Shown: piece by piece, positions 1-9,495 of the stretch
Numbering within the stretch: position 1 is the first letter of the stretch
Layout of the letters: every line of letters begins with the position of its first letter
Position numbers and translations under genes: made by a program
DNA from: Rhodohalobacter barkolensis
GTDB taxonomy: Bacteria > Bacteroidota > Rhodothermia > Balneolales > Balneolaceae
DNA length: 64,000 nt
Reading direction: 5' to 3'
NCBI RefSeq assembly: GCF_002834295.1
Contig: NZ_PISP01000001.1
Location: forward strand, 1,550,001 to 1,614,000
Notes under the pieces: generated by a model
What the model was told of the DNA's origin: nothing
What the model saw: the letters and a program-made list of their open reading frames with translations, nothing else
Database searches by the model: none

Positions 1-215
1 AAGATAGATTTCAAACCAAGAATGGCGAGTGGATTGAAATAGAACTTGCATTAAAAGACTTTGAACCTACTTACAGGGGAAGAAAACCTCAAAATGCCGC
101 GACGTTGGATGTGGAAAATATTGAACAGTTTGGTTTCTTGATCAGTGACAAACAAAAAGGGGAATTCCGGCTTGAAATCAATAAAATTGAAGCCTTACCG
201 GATTCCCACTCTTAA
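1..215 (+). CDS. CIA30-family protein, C-terminal fragment
   Basis: The frame is open from the window edge and stops with TAA at 213-215, giving about 70 residues of a protein whose start lies outside. The visible part contains PTYRGR and FGFLISDKQ followed by FRLEI. This matches the C-terminal end of the CIA30 family (complex I intermediate-associated protein 30 / NDUFAF1-like), a beta-sandwich fold related to carbohydrate-binding domains. In mitochondria the family helps assemble complex I; the role of bacterial members is not settled. The gene converges on the outer-membrane protein gene, with 6 bases between the stop codons and no clear hairpin there. Family call is by motif recognition only. 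Confidence 0.75.
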   Translation, partial: DRFQTKNGEWIEIELALKDFEPTYRGRKPQNAATLDVENIEQFGFLISDKQKGEFRLEINKIEALPDSHS

Positions 216-221
216 CCATTT

Positions 222-1781
222 TTAGTATAAATTAAATCTCACCGTTGCAAGCACTTGCCAGCGGTCTACATTTCTGGATGCATTTTCTGACTGAAAATTA
301 AATGCAGGCGGTTCATCCGGAAGGGCTGAATAATCATATTCTGCATAATCGTAAACGGATGATACCTCATCCCATGCTTTATATTGACCTGCAAACTCAA
401 ATTGAACACCGGGTGAAATTGCAATTCCTGTTCCAAAAGAAAAGATACTGCGGTCATCGGTACCGTTTTCAAATTTACTTGGCAAATAGCTGTAACCGCC
501 ACGTAAAGTTAATCCATCATTAATCTGATATTGAACCCCTCCTCTAAGATTCCAAACCGATCTGAAGTTATTCTCGATAAACTCATTTTCTACAATTTCA
601 TCTTCAAAAAGGTTACCGTCATTGAAATCTACTCGGGTACCGGCGTAGTTTACATACTCAGCAGCAGTCGAGATTGTAATTCCATTCAGATCATTCAGTG
701 AAAAACCGATCGAGGTTCTTGAGGGCATCTCTATATTGTAGACAAACTCACTGTTTAGCTCATCCTCAAAGACTACACTGTTGTCAAACGTGGTTTGAAT
801 ATTCGCATCAAAGATCTCCTCAACTTCCATACGGGTTCCCATTGTATAACTTGCACCTATGTTGAGAATCTCGTTCAAGCGATATATTGCACCTGCTCGA
901 AGTTTTAATCCTGTATAATTACTTCTGATTTGATCTTGAAGGAGGATATTATCAATATCACTATCTCCTGTACCATCATCATTCGTATCGATAAAATCAC
1001 TATTGTAGTCATTAAAATTATCCACTTCCTGGAAGAGGCGATCATACTTGTAACGTCCGTTCAAAACCCCCAGACTTACTCCAACCATCAAATCTTCCTG
1101 AAATTCAGTCGCTGCAAAGAAACTGTACTCACCGCCATAACCACTTTCAAAAATTTCTCCCTGCTGTCGAATACCTAAATAGTCACCCCATTCAGGAAAT
1201 CCGATTCTAAAGATCGACTCATCCCAATCTTCAAACTCATCACCGTAGTCGATAGCAAAAGTGTTAAAAGCGATGTCGGCATAAGTTGAACCGGGAGACT
1301 TAAATTGATCTGTAATGGAAGTCTGTTCATTGCGCCCCCTGAAGCCAAGAGCCCTGTTAAATACCGAATGTTGATTGTAGCCGGCCCCAACTACAAGACT
1401 TCCTTGCTGGGTAGGAAACGAGTAGACAAAACCTGCGCTCGACAAATTAAACTGATTGTCACTTAACGATTGCGAACTGTTTACAAATTGTGCTGATTCA
1501 TCAACAGTGGTATAAGCCAGTCCAAACTGGCCAAAACTTTGATTGTACAGCGCTGCAGAAGCCGGGTTATCTAAAAAAGATCCGAAGCCGCCTGCATATG
1601 CCGTCCCCGGCATTACAATTGTGACAGGATCCATTGCAATCCCCTGATCGCTAAACATATTTGCCTGGTTACTGTACAGCAGAGAATTTAATGAATTTGT
1701 TGATTGCCCGATCGACGTATTTAATCCGGTTACAAGCAGTAAAACCCCTACTATCGTCAGTGATTTTATAATTTTTTGCAT
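222..1781 (-). CDS. OmpP1/FadL-like outer membrane protein
   Basis: I place the start at 1781 because an AGGAG sits just upstream of this ATG; a start at 1808 would add nine residues before the signal peptide. The protein has about 519 residues. It begins with a signal peptide (MQKIIKSLT, then a hydrophobic run ending at SIGQS), followed by a segment with AYAGGFGSFLDNPASAALYN, typical of the N-terminal hatch region of FadL/OmpP1 proteins. The rest alternates short beta-strand-like stretches with Asp/Asn-rich loops and ends in FNLY, an aromatic C-terminus normal for outer-membrane barrels. The family transports hydrophobic compounds; the substrate cannot be read from sequence. Confidence 0.75.
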   Translation of the reverse strand: MQKIIKSLTIVGVLLLVTGLNTSIGQSTNSLNSLLYSNQANMFSDQGIAMDPVTIVMPGTAYAGGFGSFLDNPASAALYNQSFGQFGLAYTTVDESAQFVNSSQSLSDNQFNLSSAGFVYSFPTQQGSLVVGAGYNQHSVFNRALGFRGRNEQTSITDQFKSPGSTYADIAFNTFAIDYGDEFEDWDESIFRIGFPEWGDYLGIRQQGEIFESGYGGEYSFFAATEFQEDLMVGVSLGVLNGRYKYDRLFQEVDNFNDYNSDFIDTNDDGTGDSDIDNILLQDQIRSNYTGLKLRAGAIYRLNEILNIGASYTMGTRMEVEEIFDANIQTTFDNSVVFEDELNSEFVYNIEMPSRTSIGFSLNDLNGITISTAAEYVNYAGTRVDFNDGNLFEDEIVENEFIENNFRSVWNLRGGVQYQINDGLTLRGGYSYLPSKFENGTDDRSIFSFGTGIAISPGVQFEFAGQYKAWDEVSSVYDYAEYDYSALPDEPPAFNFQSENASRNVDRWQVLATVRFNLY

Positions 1782-1816
1782 ACTTCTCCTATAGATCTTG
1801 AATATCAAAATGAAGG

Positions 1817-1846
1817 TAAAAAAAGCCGAATGCAGAACATTCGGCT
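1817..1846 (-). terminator. Rho-independent terminator
   Basis: Perfect 9-bp stem (AGCCGAATG, 1824-1832, with CATTCGGCT, 1838-1846), 5-base loop, and a T-tract on the minus strand. It follows the lipoprotein gene and separates it from the FadL-like gene. Confidence 0.85.
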
Positions 1847-1851
1847 CTCAA

Positions 1852-3351
1852 TCAATTATTTCTATTGTTTGAAGATGATGAAGATCGACTTCTTGATGAT
1901 GACCCACTGCTGCTGGATCGATTACTTGATGATCGTTTAACAGCTGAACGATTTGAACTGCTGCTTCTGGTACGATTTACACTTGAAGAGGATGACCTAC
2001 GTGTATTCGTTACTCTTTCAACAGCTGCATTTCCTAATGCCTTACCCACAGATTTGAAGAAACTTGATGAACGGCTTTGTCTGTTACTTGTATTACCAAA
2101 ACGATTTGATCTATCCGTAATTCTATTCCGAACAGTGATGCTTTCAGCTCTGCGCTCTACAGCGGATCGATTTACAGATCGATTAACAGTAACAGGTCTG
2201 CGACTTACTGCCGAGTTTTTACCAACGTTTACTCTGTCACTTTTTGACAATGGAGCTACACTCACGGAAGTTCGGCTTGAGTTTGAACCGGATCTTACTG
2301 CAGCTGACCGCTGATCATTGTTATTTGATCGGTTTCTGTTCGCACTTGATCCGGACGACCGACTGGATGAATTACTCCTGTTAACGGTTCCACTGCTTCT
2401 GTTGTTTGATGAACTGCGTCGATTAACAGATCCACTGCTTCGATTGTTCGAAGATGATCTGTTTCGATTGACAGAACCGCTGCTGTTATTGTTTGAACGC
2501 GTACGGTTAACTGTTCCGGATGACCGATTTGTATTTGTACGTGACCGGTTTACTGTACTTCTGCTGTTCGATCTCGACGTGGCTCTTGATCGAATGGAGC
2601 TGGCAGATCGAGTCCTGTTCACAGTACTTCTGCTTCTGTTTACTTGAGAAGATCTTGCATTACTTCGTATTGCACTTCTGCTATTTTGAACTGAAGCTGA
2701 TCTATTGCGAACAACATTGCCTCTGCTTGCTAAACCGGTACTTCTCGGTCCGTAATCTCGTCTTACTGTTCGTGTGTTATAAACAACAATGGGTCGTCCA
2801 TAATAACCGCTGCCTCCCCAATATCCGCTATAATAGCCACCATAGTAGGAACTAGGGCTGTAAAAAAATCTATACGGATCATAGTAAGCCCAACCAAAAC
2901 CTACACTGAAATGAGGGCGATAAAAACTGAAGGCAAAGTAGCTATGACCATAATAAGCCGGACCGTAGTATCTGTAATAGGAAGGTGAATACCAGGAACT
3001 GAAGTGGTATGGATAGTAACTGTAATGATGATAAGAGCTGTAAGATCTGCGGACATAATTATTATGGGCCAGATCTATTCCGTAATTCAAATACCACTCT
3101 TTAGCTTCATAATCTTTGAAGTAGTACTCCTCGGCATCATCCCAGCCATCTTCGTAGCCAACTACATAATCTTCTTCGTTGACAATCTGTCCCGCTCTCT
3201 GTTCAACTGGCGCACGACGATCCGGTTCAGCCTGTGCAGATGCAGAATGGTATCCACGATCTGATTCAACCGTTTTAACTTGTGTATAGCAACCGGATAA
3301 AAATAGTCCTGATGCGATTAAAATTGCGATATTTCGTATTAGTGTTTTCAT
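1852..3351 (-). CDS. Tyr-rich, then Ser/Arg/Asn-rich lipoprotein
   Basis: 499 residues with a good GGAG before the ATG. A signal peptide with lipobox LSGC puts the lipidated cysteine at about residue 21. Residues 22-95 are acidic and contain an EDYVVGYEDGW segment. Residues 95-200 are extremely rich in Tyr, Ser, Gly and His. The remainder, to the C-terminus, is low-complexity Ser/Arg/Asn with many NRS, RSS and VNR units. I recognise no enzyme domain. A highly basic, disordered tail on an envelope lipoprotein suggests binding to polyanions or cell-wall/exopolymer material, but that is speculation. A 16-bp palindrome shared with the neighbouring kinase gene lies upstream. A similar Ser/Arg-rich tail is encoded at the right end of the window. 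Confidence 0.7.
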   Translation of the reverse strand: MKTLIRNIAILIASGLFLSGCYTQVKTVESDRGYHSASAQAEPDRRAPVEQRAGQIVNEEDYVVGYEDGWDDAEEYYFKDYEAKEWYLNYGIDLAHNNYVRRSYSSYHHYSYYPYHFSSWYSPSYYRYYGPAYYGHSYFAFSFYRPHFSVGFGWAYYDPYRFFYSPSSYYGGYYSGYWGGSGYYGRPIVVYNTRTVRRDYGPRSTGLASRGNVVRNRSASVQNSRSAIRSNARSSQVNRSRSTVNRTRSASSIRSRATSRSNSRSTVNRSRTNTNRSSGTVNRTRSNNNSSGSVNRNRSSSNNRSSGSVNRRSSSNNRSSGTVNRSNSSSRSSGSSANRNRSNNNDQRSAAVRSGSNSSRTSVSVAPLSKSDRVNVGKNSAVSRRPVTVNRSVNRSAVERRAESITVRNRITDRSNRFGNTSNRQSRSSSFFKSVGKALGNAAVERVTNTRRSSSSSVNRTRSSSSNRSAVKRSSSNRSSSSGSSSRSRSSSSSNNRNN

Positions 3352-3422
3352 AACAGTCTCCAGCTAATTGTCAGTTCCCTACCTTCAACAGTTAAAATAC
3401 ACATCTGGTTTCAAACATTGTA

Positions 3423-3438
3423 TCACATGTCCATGTGA
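3423..3438. promoter_or_regulatory. 16-bp palindrome, candidate operator
   Basis: TCACATG-TC-CATGTGA, a perfect inverted repeat with 7-base arms, 72 bases upstream of the lipoprotein start. Reading toward the gene it is followed directly by AATGTTTG, close to the Bacteroidota -7 consensus. The same motif occurs at 7193-7208 before the kinase gene. Confidence 0.5.
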
Positions 3439-3620
3439 GTATATGCAAATGTTGAATTTTAGTGAATTAACGTGTAAAGATTATAGTACTTGGTTTACAT
3501 CAGTTCAAAATTTGTCGAAAATTTGTTTAAAGAATGATAATCAATGTTTTTTGAATTCAGAATAACGAAAATACAGGTTAACCACTCACACACTTCTTAC
3601 TTACAGCGTAAAACTCATAA

Positions 3621-4253
3621 CTAAATCTCACCTCGCAGCGACTTGGCAATAACCTCTGCTTTGGAGTTGACATGCAGTTTTTTATAAATATTTCGGATGT
3701 GCGCACGAACCGTATCAATTGAGATATCGAAACGATCTGCAATCATTTTGTAACTGAGACCATCCACCAATCCGTTTACAATATCCTGCTCTCGGGGTGT
3801 TAAATCACTTTCGGGTTTCTTTTTGGTAACCGGTTTATTGAAATACTGAATAACTTTCCGCGCAATTTGAGGTGACATAGGGGCCCCACCCTTTGCCAAA
3901 TCCTCTACAGCCTCTTTAATTTCAGGAAGTGACGTGTGCTTCAATAAGTAACCTGAAGCTCCGGCTTTCAGCGAATCGAATATCTTATGAGAATCGTGAT
4001 AAACCGTCAACATAATGATATCAATTTCAGGGTAGTCCTGTTTAATAATTCCAATTCCTTCGATCCCGGTCATGCCTGGCAGCTGAATATCCATTAGAAG
4101 AATATCAGGATGTTCTTTTTTCTTTAAATAATCGAGCATTTCCTCTACTGAATCTACGGCGACGCCACAACTGATTCCTTCCTGCATATCCAGATAGCGC
4201 TGGATCAAATTCCTGATCTTTTTGTTGTCTTCAACTATTCCAACTTTAATCAT
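3621..4253 (-). CDS. NarL/LuxR-type response regulator
   Basis: 210 residues. An N-terminal receiver domain (1-120) shows the acidic pair E8-D9, the phospho-acceptor D55 in LLMDIQLPGM, the switch Thr in MLTVYH and Lys in YLLKH. A C-terminal LuxR-type helix-turn-helix (about 148-207) reads LTPREQDIV, then DTVRAHIRNIYKKL. A strong GGAGG precedes the ATG. The gene lies 21 bases downstream of a histidine kinase gene on the same strand, so the two form one operon and almost certainly a cognate pair. The palindromes at 3423 and 7193 are plausible targets. The inducing signal is unknown. Confidence 0.93.
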   Translation of the reverse strand: MIKVGIVEDNKKIRNLIQRYLDMQEGISCGVAVDSVEEMLDYLKKKEHPDILLMDIQLPGMTGIEGIGIIKQDYPEIDIIMLTVYHDSHKIFDSLKAGASGYLLKHTSLPEIKEAVEDLAKGGAPMSPQIARKVIQYFNKPVTKKKPESDLTPREQDIVNGLVDGLSYKMIADRFDISIDTVRAHIRNIYKKLHVNSKAEVIAKSLRGEI

Positions 4254-4274
4254 AATGCCTCCTCCTTCTCATTC

Positions 4275-7157
4275 TTATTCTACCTTTCCCATCACATGAA
4301 TGGAAAAACCTTTTTCCGAGTCGATCTCTACATCTGCTCCAATCCGAGTGGCTCTCATCTGGATATTATTCAATCCCTGACCGGTTTTACGATTTATATC
4401 TGCACCTGTTCCATTATCGTGAACTAACAACTCAAAATCCCTTCCATTAAAAGAGAACCTGATATCTGCACGTGTTGCATTTGAGTGCTTCACAATATTG
4501 TTGACAGCTTCCTTAAATATGAGATAGATGTTCTCTTTGATCTGAACCGGAAGTTTTTCATCCATATCCAGTTCCTCAAAATGGTACAGCACTTCAAATT
4601 TACCATTATTAAACATTTGATTAACGTAATCCTGCATCCGATCTGTTAAATCTCCGGCAGTATCATTACGGGCATCAATAGACCATACTATATCATCAAG
4701 ACTTGTTACAATTTTTCGGCTCTGTTCGCCCATCTGCTTTAGGGTGCTTCGCATTTCTTCACTGATTTTAAATGCCTGAAGAAAATCTGATTGAAGAGCA
4801 AGTTCGGTCAGGGACGAGCCTACATCATCGTGCAAATCACTGGCAATTTGTACACGCATCTTTTCAATATCAACTTGTTTTCGAACACGATAGTAGCGGA
4901 TAATAAACATTACAAACCCGATAAATAGGGTAAGCATCGACAGAATGAACCACCATTGAAAGTAGAACGGCGGTAAGATTGTAAAATAAAACTGTGCAGT
5001 TTTTTCACCACCGGCACCGTCGGCATTAAATGCCCGCACCTGAAAACGATATTCACCTGAAGGTAATGAAGGATATCGAACAAGGTTTTCCCTTCCTATT
5101 TGCCACTCCTGATCATAACCGCGAAGTCGATATTCATAAATGACTTGCTCCGGTGCATCATAGGTTAAACCGGAAAACGAAGCCTGTAAAAAATTATGGT
5201 CATGAGTAAAGGTATACTCCCGATTCGGGTCTACTGAATTCCCACTAATCAAAATCTCCTCAAATTCGAGTCCAGGAGCTAAATTATTCTCTCTAATTAA
5301 ATCTGTATCAAAACGGCTAAGCCCTTCTACAGTTCCAAGCCAAAGTGCTCCATCAGAAGCCAGGAAAGATCCCCCGGCGTTTAATTCATTGGCAATTAAA
5401 CCTTGATTTGTAGTAAAGTAGCGATACGAAAATATTCTGTCCAGTTCTGTTTGTGCTGCGTAAAAATCATCTTTCCTGAAAAGGATCATCCCTCTGTTTG
5501 TACCAAACCAATAACGCCCTGCAGCATCCTGAATGGCAAAATAGAATATCGTATCAATCTGTCTTGACCGGACCAAGCGTTCAACCTGTCCATCTGTGTA
5601 CCTAGCCGGGCCGTTAAAAGTAGAAAACCATTTATCGCCTTCATGGTCAATATAAATGTGAATCACACCATTGCTGGGTAAATCATCTGCAATTGTGATG
5701 AATTCGAAGTTTTCTCCATCGTACTTTGCAACACCCCCATATGTAGCAAACCAATAGATCCCCTCATCATCTTTTTTGATGTCCATTACCGTATTATTCG
5801 GAAATATATTGGAGGTATTAAAGTGATCGTACCCATCCTCCCTCAGGTGGTAAAGTCCGTCGTTATAGGTTGCAATCCAAAGATGCCCGCTACTGTCATC
5901 CCGATGTATTTTTCTGACAGATCTAAAATTAATTCCAAAAGCCTCAAAAGTCTCAAATCGTCCGTCATCATAAATACTGATCCCATTGCTCGTGCCTATC
6001 CAAATGCGTCCGTCTGTATCCTTATAAAAAGTATAGACCTTATTATCCACTAACCCGTCAGATTCATCCATCACAGTTAACTCATCCCCATCGTACACTG
6101 CTATGCCGCCTCCATAAGTTGCAATCCAAATGTTGCTCTCTTCGTCTTCAATAAATCCTGTAACAACATTGTTTGGGAGTCCCGTATCGATATTAAAACT
6201 CTGGAATAGCGGTCCCGAGTAGTATGAAATGCCCGATCCCAATGTACCGATCCACAAACTGCCTTCCCGATCAATCATTGTAGAACGAATAATAGTTACA
6301 GGTAAACCTTGCTCGCGGGTATAATTGGTAAATTGACTGCCATCAAACCTGGCAAGTCCCCCCTCTGTTCCCACCCAAATTGTACTGTAGTTCAAAACTG
6401 CAATGGTAGTTATCTGGAGATTATTCAAATCCTCTTCACTCCCAAAAAGCCTGAATGATTCGTGGTCATAGCGAATTAAACCCTCCGTTGAACCAATCCA
6501 AACCCGGTTGTATCTATCGACTGTAATGGCTAAAAATTCGTCTGCCATTAATCCATCCTGCTCCGAAAATTGGTGTGACTGATCTCCCTCCAATCGTAAC
6601 AATCCTTCTCTTGAAGCTACCCAAATGGCATCATCCTCAGTTTGTCCAATCGCTTCCACATTTACAATGGAAGGAAATTTATCTTCTGATACGTGCTGGA
6701 GTGTCCGATTTTGATTCAGTTTCCACAATCCGGAAGTGGAGGTACCAATCCACACATTTCCCTGGCGATCTTCAAACATATCCTGTATTGGAATACCGCT
6801 TAATTCTGCAAGATATGACGGTGTAACCAGGGAGTCATTTTCCAAAATGGATATTCCCGATTCCGTACCAACCCATATTTTCTTATCAGAATGCTCCAGG
6901 AGTGAATGCACCCGGTTGTTGGATAGGCCGTTATCCTCATAATATTGACGAAATCCTTGTCCATCAAAACGGTTGAGCCCGTAACCTGTAGCCACCCAAA
7001 TATACCCTTTAGAATCCTGCAGCAAGTCGTGTCCGCCGGATTCACTCAACCCGCTTTCAATAGAATAGGAACGAAATGGCAGAAGCTGGGCCGACAGCAT
7101 ATCCAACCCTAAAAGAGTGATAAGTATCGTAAATGTAAAAGTTAGCCGTAGATTCAT
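4275..7157 (-). CDS. Periplasmic-propeller sensor histidine kinase
   Basis: 960 residues. After a signal peptide (to about residue 23, LSAQ), residues 25-650 hold about a dozen repeats of the Reg_prop type (IWVGT..GISIYD, WIATYGGGI, WFGTNRGM) that build beta-propellers, then a Y_Y_Y domain (YEYRLRGYDQEW). One membrane helix follows at about 737-760, then a HisKA_3 domain with H-box DLHDDVG (H776), an N-box with EAVNNIVKH, and a G-box DNGTGAD...GQGLNNI. This is the architecture of half a hybrid two-component sensor as used by Bacteroidota for extracellular signals, but the regulator is a separate protein encoded just downstream. The ligand is unknown; polysaccharide sensing is common for the family but no such genes are nearby. 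Confidence 0.92.
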   Translation of the reverse strand: MNLRLTFTFTILITLLGLDMLSAQLLPFRSYSIESGLSESGGHDLLQDSKGYIWVATGYGLNRFDGQGFRQYYEDNGLSNNRVHSLLEHSDKKIWVGTESGISILENDSLVTPSYLAELSGIPIQDMFEDRQGNVWIGTSTSGLWKLNQNRTLQHVSEDKFPSIVNVEAIGQTEDDAIWVASREGLLRLEGDQSHQFSEQDGLMADEFLAITVDRYNRVWIGSTEGLIRYDHESFRLFGSEEDLNNLQITTIAVLNYSTIWVGTEGGLARFDGSQFTNYTREQGLPVTIIRSTMIDREGSLWIGTLGSGISYYSGPLFQSFNIDTGLPNNVVTGFIEDEESNIWIATYGGGIAVYDGDELTVMDESDGLVDNKVYTFYKDTDGRIWIGTSNGISIYDDGRFETFEAFGINFRSVRKIHRDDSSGHLWIATYNDGLYHLREDGYDHFNTSNIFPNNTVMDIKKDDEGIYWFATYGGVAKYDGENFEFITIADDLPSNGVIHIYIDHEGDKWFSTFNGPARYTDGQVERLVRSRQIDTIFYFAIQDAAGRYWFGTNRGMILFRKDDFYAAQTELDRIFSYRYFTTNQGLIANELNAGGSFLASDGALWLGTVEGLSRFDTDLIRENNLAPGLEFEEILISGNSVDPNREYTFTHDHNFLQASFSGLTYDAPEQVIYEYRLRGYDQEWQIGRENLVRYPSLPSGEYRFQVRAFNADGAGGEKTAQFYFTILPPFYFQWWFILSMLTLFIGFVMFIIRYYRVRKQVDIEKMRVQIASDLHDDVGSSLTELALQSDFLQAFKISEEMRSTLKQMGEQSRKIVTSLDDIVWSIDARNDTAGDLTDRMQDYVNQMFNNGKFEVLYHFEELDMDEKLPVQIKENIYLIFKEAVNNIVKHSNATRADIRFSFNGRDFELLVHDNGTGADINRKTGQGLNNIQMRATRIGADVEIDSEKGFSIHVMGKVE

Positions 7158-7192
7158 CTTGGAAAGCTAACAACTTATCATTTACCTGCAAA

Positions 7193-7208
7193 TCACATAT
7201 TCATGTGA
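7193..7208. promoter_or_regulatory. 16-bp palindrome, candidate operator
   Basis: TCACATA-TT-CATGTGA, matching the 3423-3438 site at all arm positions except one base. It lies 36 bases upstream of the kinase start, where a promoter would be expected, and could mediate autoregulation of the two-component operon. Confidence 0.5.
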
Positions 7209-7224
7209 ATAGCTCTTAAAACAG

Positions 7225-7250
7225 AAAAAGCCCCGAATCCGGAGCTTTTC
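7225..7250 (-). terminator. Rho-independent terminator after rpoD
   Basis: AGCCCCG (7229-7235) pairs with CGGAGCT (7240-7246) with one mismatch. A runs on the left and T runs on the right make it potentially bidirectional; it follows rpoD on the minus strand. Confidence 0.75.
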
Positions 7251-7281
7251 TGATCTAAATTTTCTTTTAAAAGAGAATTGA

Positions 7282-8136
7282 TTATCCGAGATATGCCCTT
7301 AACGCAGCACTTCGGTTATGATGACGCAGTTTACGCAGCGCTTTCTCTTTAATTTGGCGCACACGTTCCCGCGTCAGGTCAAATCGCTCACCTATCTCTT
7401 CGAGAGTTAATGAGTGTTCACGACCAATACCGAAATAGAGACGAATAACTTCTGCCTCACGCTTCGTCAGTTTTGAAAGTGCCCGTTCAATTTCAACCTT
7501 CAGGGATTCACCCATCAGATCGTTATCGGGATTTGGAATTTCTTCGTTCTCAAGTACATCCAACAGACGGTTGTCTTCACCCTGAGCAAACGGTGCGTCC
7601 ATTGAAAGATGGCGACCTGAAATTTTCAGGGTATCAGCCACTTCAGAAACAGTCATTTCCAGGCTTTCAGCAAGTTCTGCAGCAGAAGGTACTCGTTCGT
7701 ACTCCTGTTCCAGCTTTGATAATTCTTTACCAATTTTGTTTAATGCACCAACACGGTTCAGTGGCAATCGAACGATACGACTCTGCTCGGCAAGTGCCTG
7801 AAGAATAGATTGTCGAATCCACCATACAGCATAGGAGATAAATTTAAAACCACGGGTTTCATCAAAACGCTTTGCAGCCTTAATCAAACCGAGGTTACCT
7901 TCGTTAATCAAATCTCCGAGTGATAATCCTTGATTCTGATACTGTTTTGCAACGGAAACAACAAAACGTAGGTTGGCTTTGGTAAGCTCTTCGAGTGCTC
8001 TCTGTGATCCTTTTTGAATCTCTTTGGCCAAACGAACTTCATCGTCGGGGGTAATGAGCTTCTCTTTTCCTATTTCGTGTAAGTATCGATCTAAAGATTC
8101 AGATTCGCGGGTAGAAATTCCTGAACTTTTTGCCAC
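7282..8136 (-). CDS. rpoD: Primary RNA polymerase sigma factor, short form
   Basis: 284 residues from a GTG start. Region 1.2 is [18 protein letters not shown]; region 2 includes [34 protein letters not shown] and the -10-binding helix [14 protein letters not shown]; region 3 and region 4 follow, the latter ending in [18 protein letters not shown]. Region 1.1 is absent, as in the primary sigma factors of Bacteroidota, which are about 285-290 residues and recognise TTG / TAnnTTTG promoters. It stands alone, with a terminator downstream and 165 bases of non-coding sequence upstream holding its promoter. Confidence 0.93.
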   Translation of the reverse strand: MAKSSGISTRESESLDRYLHEIGKEKLITPDDEVRLAKEIQKGSQRALEELTKANLRFVVSVAKQYQNQGLSLGDLINEGNLGLIKAAKRFDETRGFKFISYAVWWIRQSILQALAEQSRIVRLPLNRVGALNKIGKELSKLEQEYERVPSAAELAESLEMTVSEVADTLKISGRHLSMDAPFAQGEDNRLLDVLENEEIPNPDNDLMGESLKVEIERALSKLTKREAEVIRLYFGIGREHSLTLEEIGERFDLTRERVRQIKEKALRKLRHHNRSAALRAYLG

Positions 8137-8301
8137 GTTATAAATAGATTTCTTTAAAGTTGTGCTTGCGCCTGTATGATCTGATAATGCAACGAGCAGC
8201 GATGAATAATGTTGTTAATCACCCTAAACTCGAACTGCTTAAGATACAAACAAAATGTATTCTTTTGAAATTCGATTTACAGGTTTAAGCAAATGAATTG
8301 A

Positions 8302-9477
8302 CTATAAAACCCCATTCAGAAAAGAAGTTCCCGGCAGCGGATTTTCAATTTCAAAAAAATCCAGTACAGAAGCTGAAACATCCGAAAAAGTTTCTCTGAT
8401 ACCTAAATCCTTACCCGGCTTTTTTGATCCGGCTACAGCTATCAATGGGACAAATTCACGGGTATGATCAGTACTGTAATCGGTGGGGTCATTTCCATGA
8501 TCTCCCAAAAATATCAGTACATCTCCTTCTTCAAGTTTTTGAATCATCGCCGGTACAGCACGATCTATCTCCTCAAGCGCCGACGCAAATCCATCCGGAT
8601 CCTGTCGATGTCCATATTTTTGATCGGTATCGATTAAATTCACAAATACAAAACTGTTCTCAATTTTGGCACTCATCAGGCTGAGTGTTTGAGATATTCC
8701 TTCCGCATTACTCTTTGTGCGTCGGTATTGATCAAATCCCTCTTCAGCAAACAAATCAACAATTTTGCCAATAGAATAGGTTTTGACACCTTTTTCTTGC
8801 AATAACGAAAGTAAATTGGGTTTTGGCGGATTCAGAGAGTAATCGTGTCGGTCATCCGATAAGCGTTCAAAGTTTCCCACTTCACCATGAAATGGCCGCG
8901 CAATCACACGCCCTACCCCATGCTCTCCAACCATTACTTCCTGTCTGGCAAATTCACACCAACTGTAAAGTTTATCCAATGGAGTTACATCTACATGACA
9001 AGCTACTTGAAACACACTGTCTGCAGAAGTATATACGATAGGCTTCCCGGTTTTCATGTGCTCTTCACCGTAATCCCGGATTACATCTGTTCCCGAATAT
9101 GGAAGATTAGCAAGAACTCCGTCGGTTCCTGTATTTTCACAGAATTTTTGAATCACTTCCTCCGGAAATCCTTCCGGGTATGTTGGAAAAGGCTGGTCTA
9201 AATGAATTCCGGCAATCTCCCAATGTCCTGTCGTAGAATCTTTCCCGGCAGATAACTCTCTCATTTTCCCATAACTTCCCAATGGCTCACTGTATTCATC
9301 GACAGAAGAGAGCGGTTCGATATTTCCCAACCCAAGGCGCTCCAAGTTTGGCAATTTTGCACCTGTATGTTTTAAAACATGAGCCAGAGTGTTGGTCCCT
9401 TCATCTCCATATTGAGCAGCATCTTCCTGAGCACCAATACCAAGGCCATCAATAACTACAGCGAAAAATCGTGGCAT
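8302..9477 (-). CDS. deoB: Phosphopentomutase
   Basis: 391 residues, the usual length. Phosphopentomutase interconverts (deoxy)ribose 1-phosphate and 5-phosphate in nucleoside salvage, using two Mn ions in an alkaline-phosphatase-like fold. Visible signatures are the N-terminal metal site VVIDGLGIGAQ, the phosphorylated-Thr region KDSTTGHWE, and the C-terminal metal ligands FLGDHGNDPT and STDHTREFVPL. It is the last gene of a co-directional run with pepF and a GAF-domain gene (gaps of 14 and 18 bases). No nucleoside phosphorylase lies nearby. Confidence 0.95.
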   Translation of the reverse strand: MPRFFAVVIDGLGIGAQEDAAQYGDEGTNTLAHVLKHTGAKLPNLERLGLGNIEPLSSVDEYSEPLGSYGKMRELSAGKDSTTGHWEIAGIHLDQPFPTYPEGFPEEVIQKFCENTGTDGVLANLPYSGTDVIRDYGEEHMKTGKPIVYTSADSVFQVACHVDVTPLDKLYSWCEFARQEVMVGEHGVGRVIARPFHGEVGNFERLSDDRHDYSLNPPKPNLLSLLQEKGVKTYSIGKIVDLFAEEGFDQYRRTKSNAEGISQTLSLMSAKIENSFVFVNLIDTDQKYGHRQDPDGFASALEEIDRAVPAMIQKLEEGDVLIFLGDHGNDPTDYSTDHTREFVPLIAVAGSKKPGKDLGIRETFSDVSASVLDFFEIENPLPGTSFLNGVL

Positions 9478-9495
9478 TCTTTATCGTCTATTTTT

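Noticed and set aside
1865-2647. Long + strand frames rich in Leu/Asp opposite the Ser/Arg lipoprotein gene
   Set aside because: They mirror the repetitive Ser/Arg codons of the lipoprotein; the opposite frame has a signal peptide, lipobox, ribosome site and terminator. The same applies at 63572-63829.
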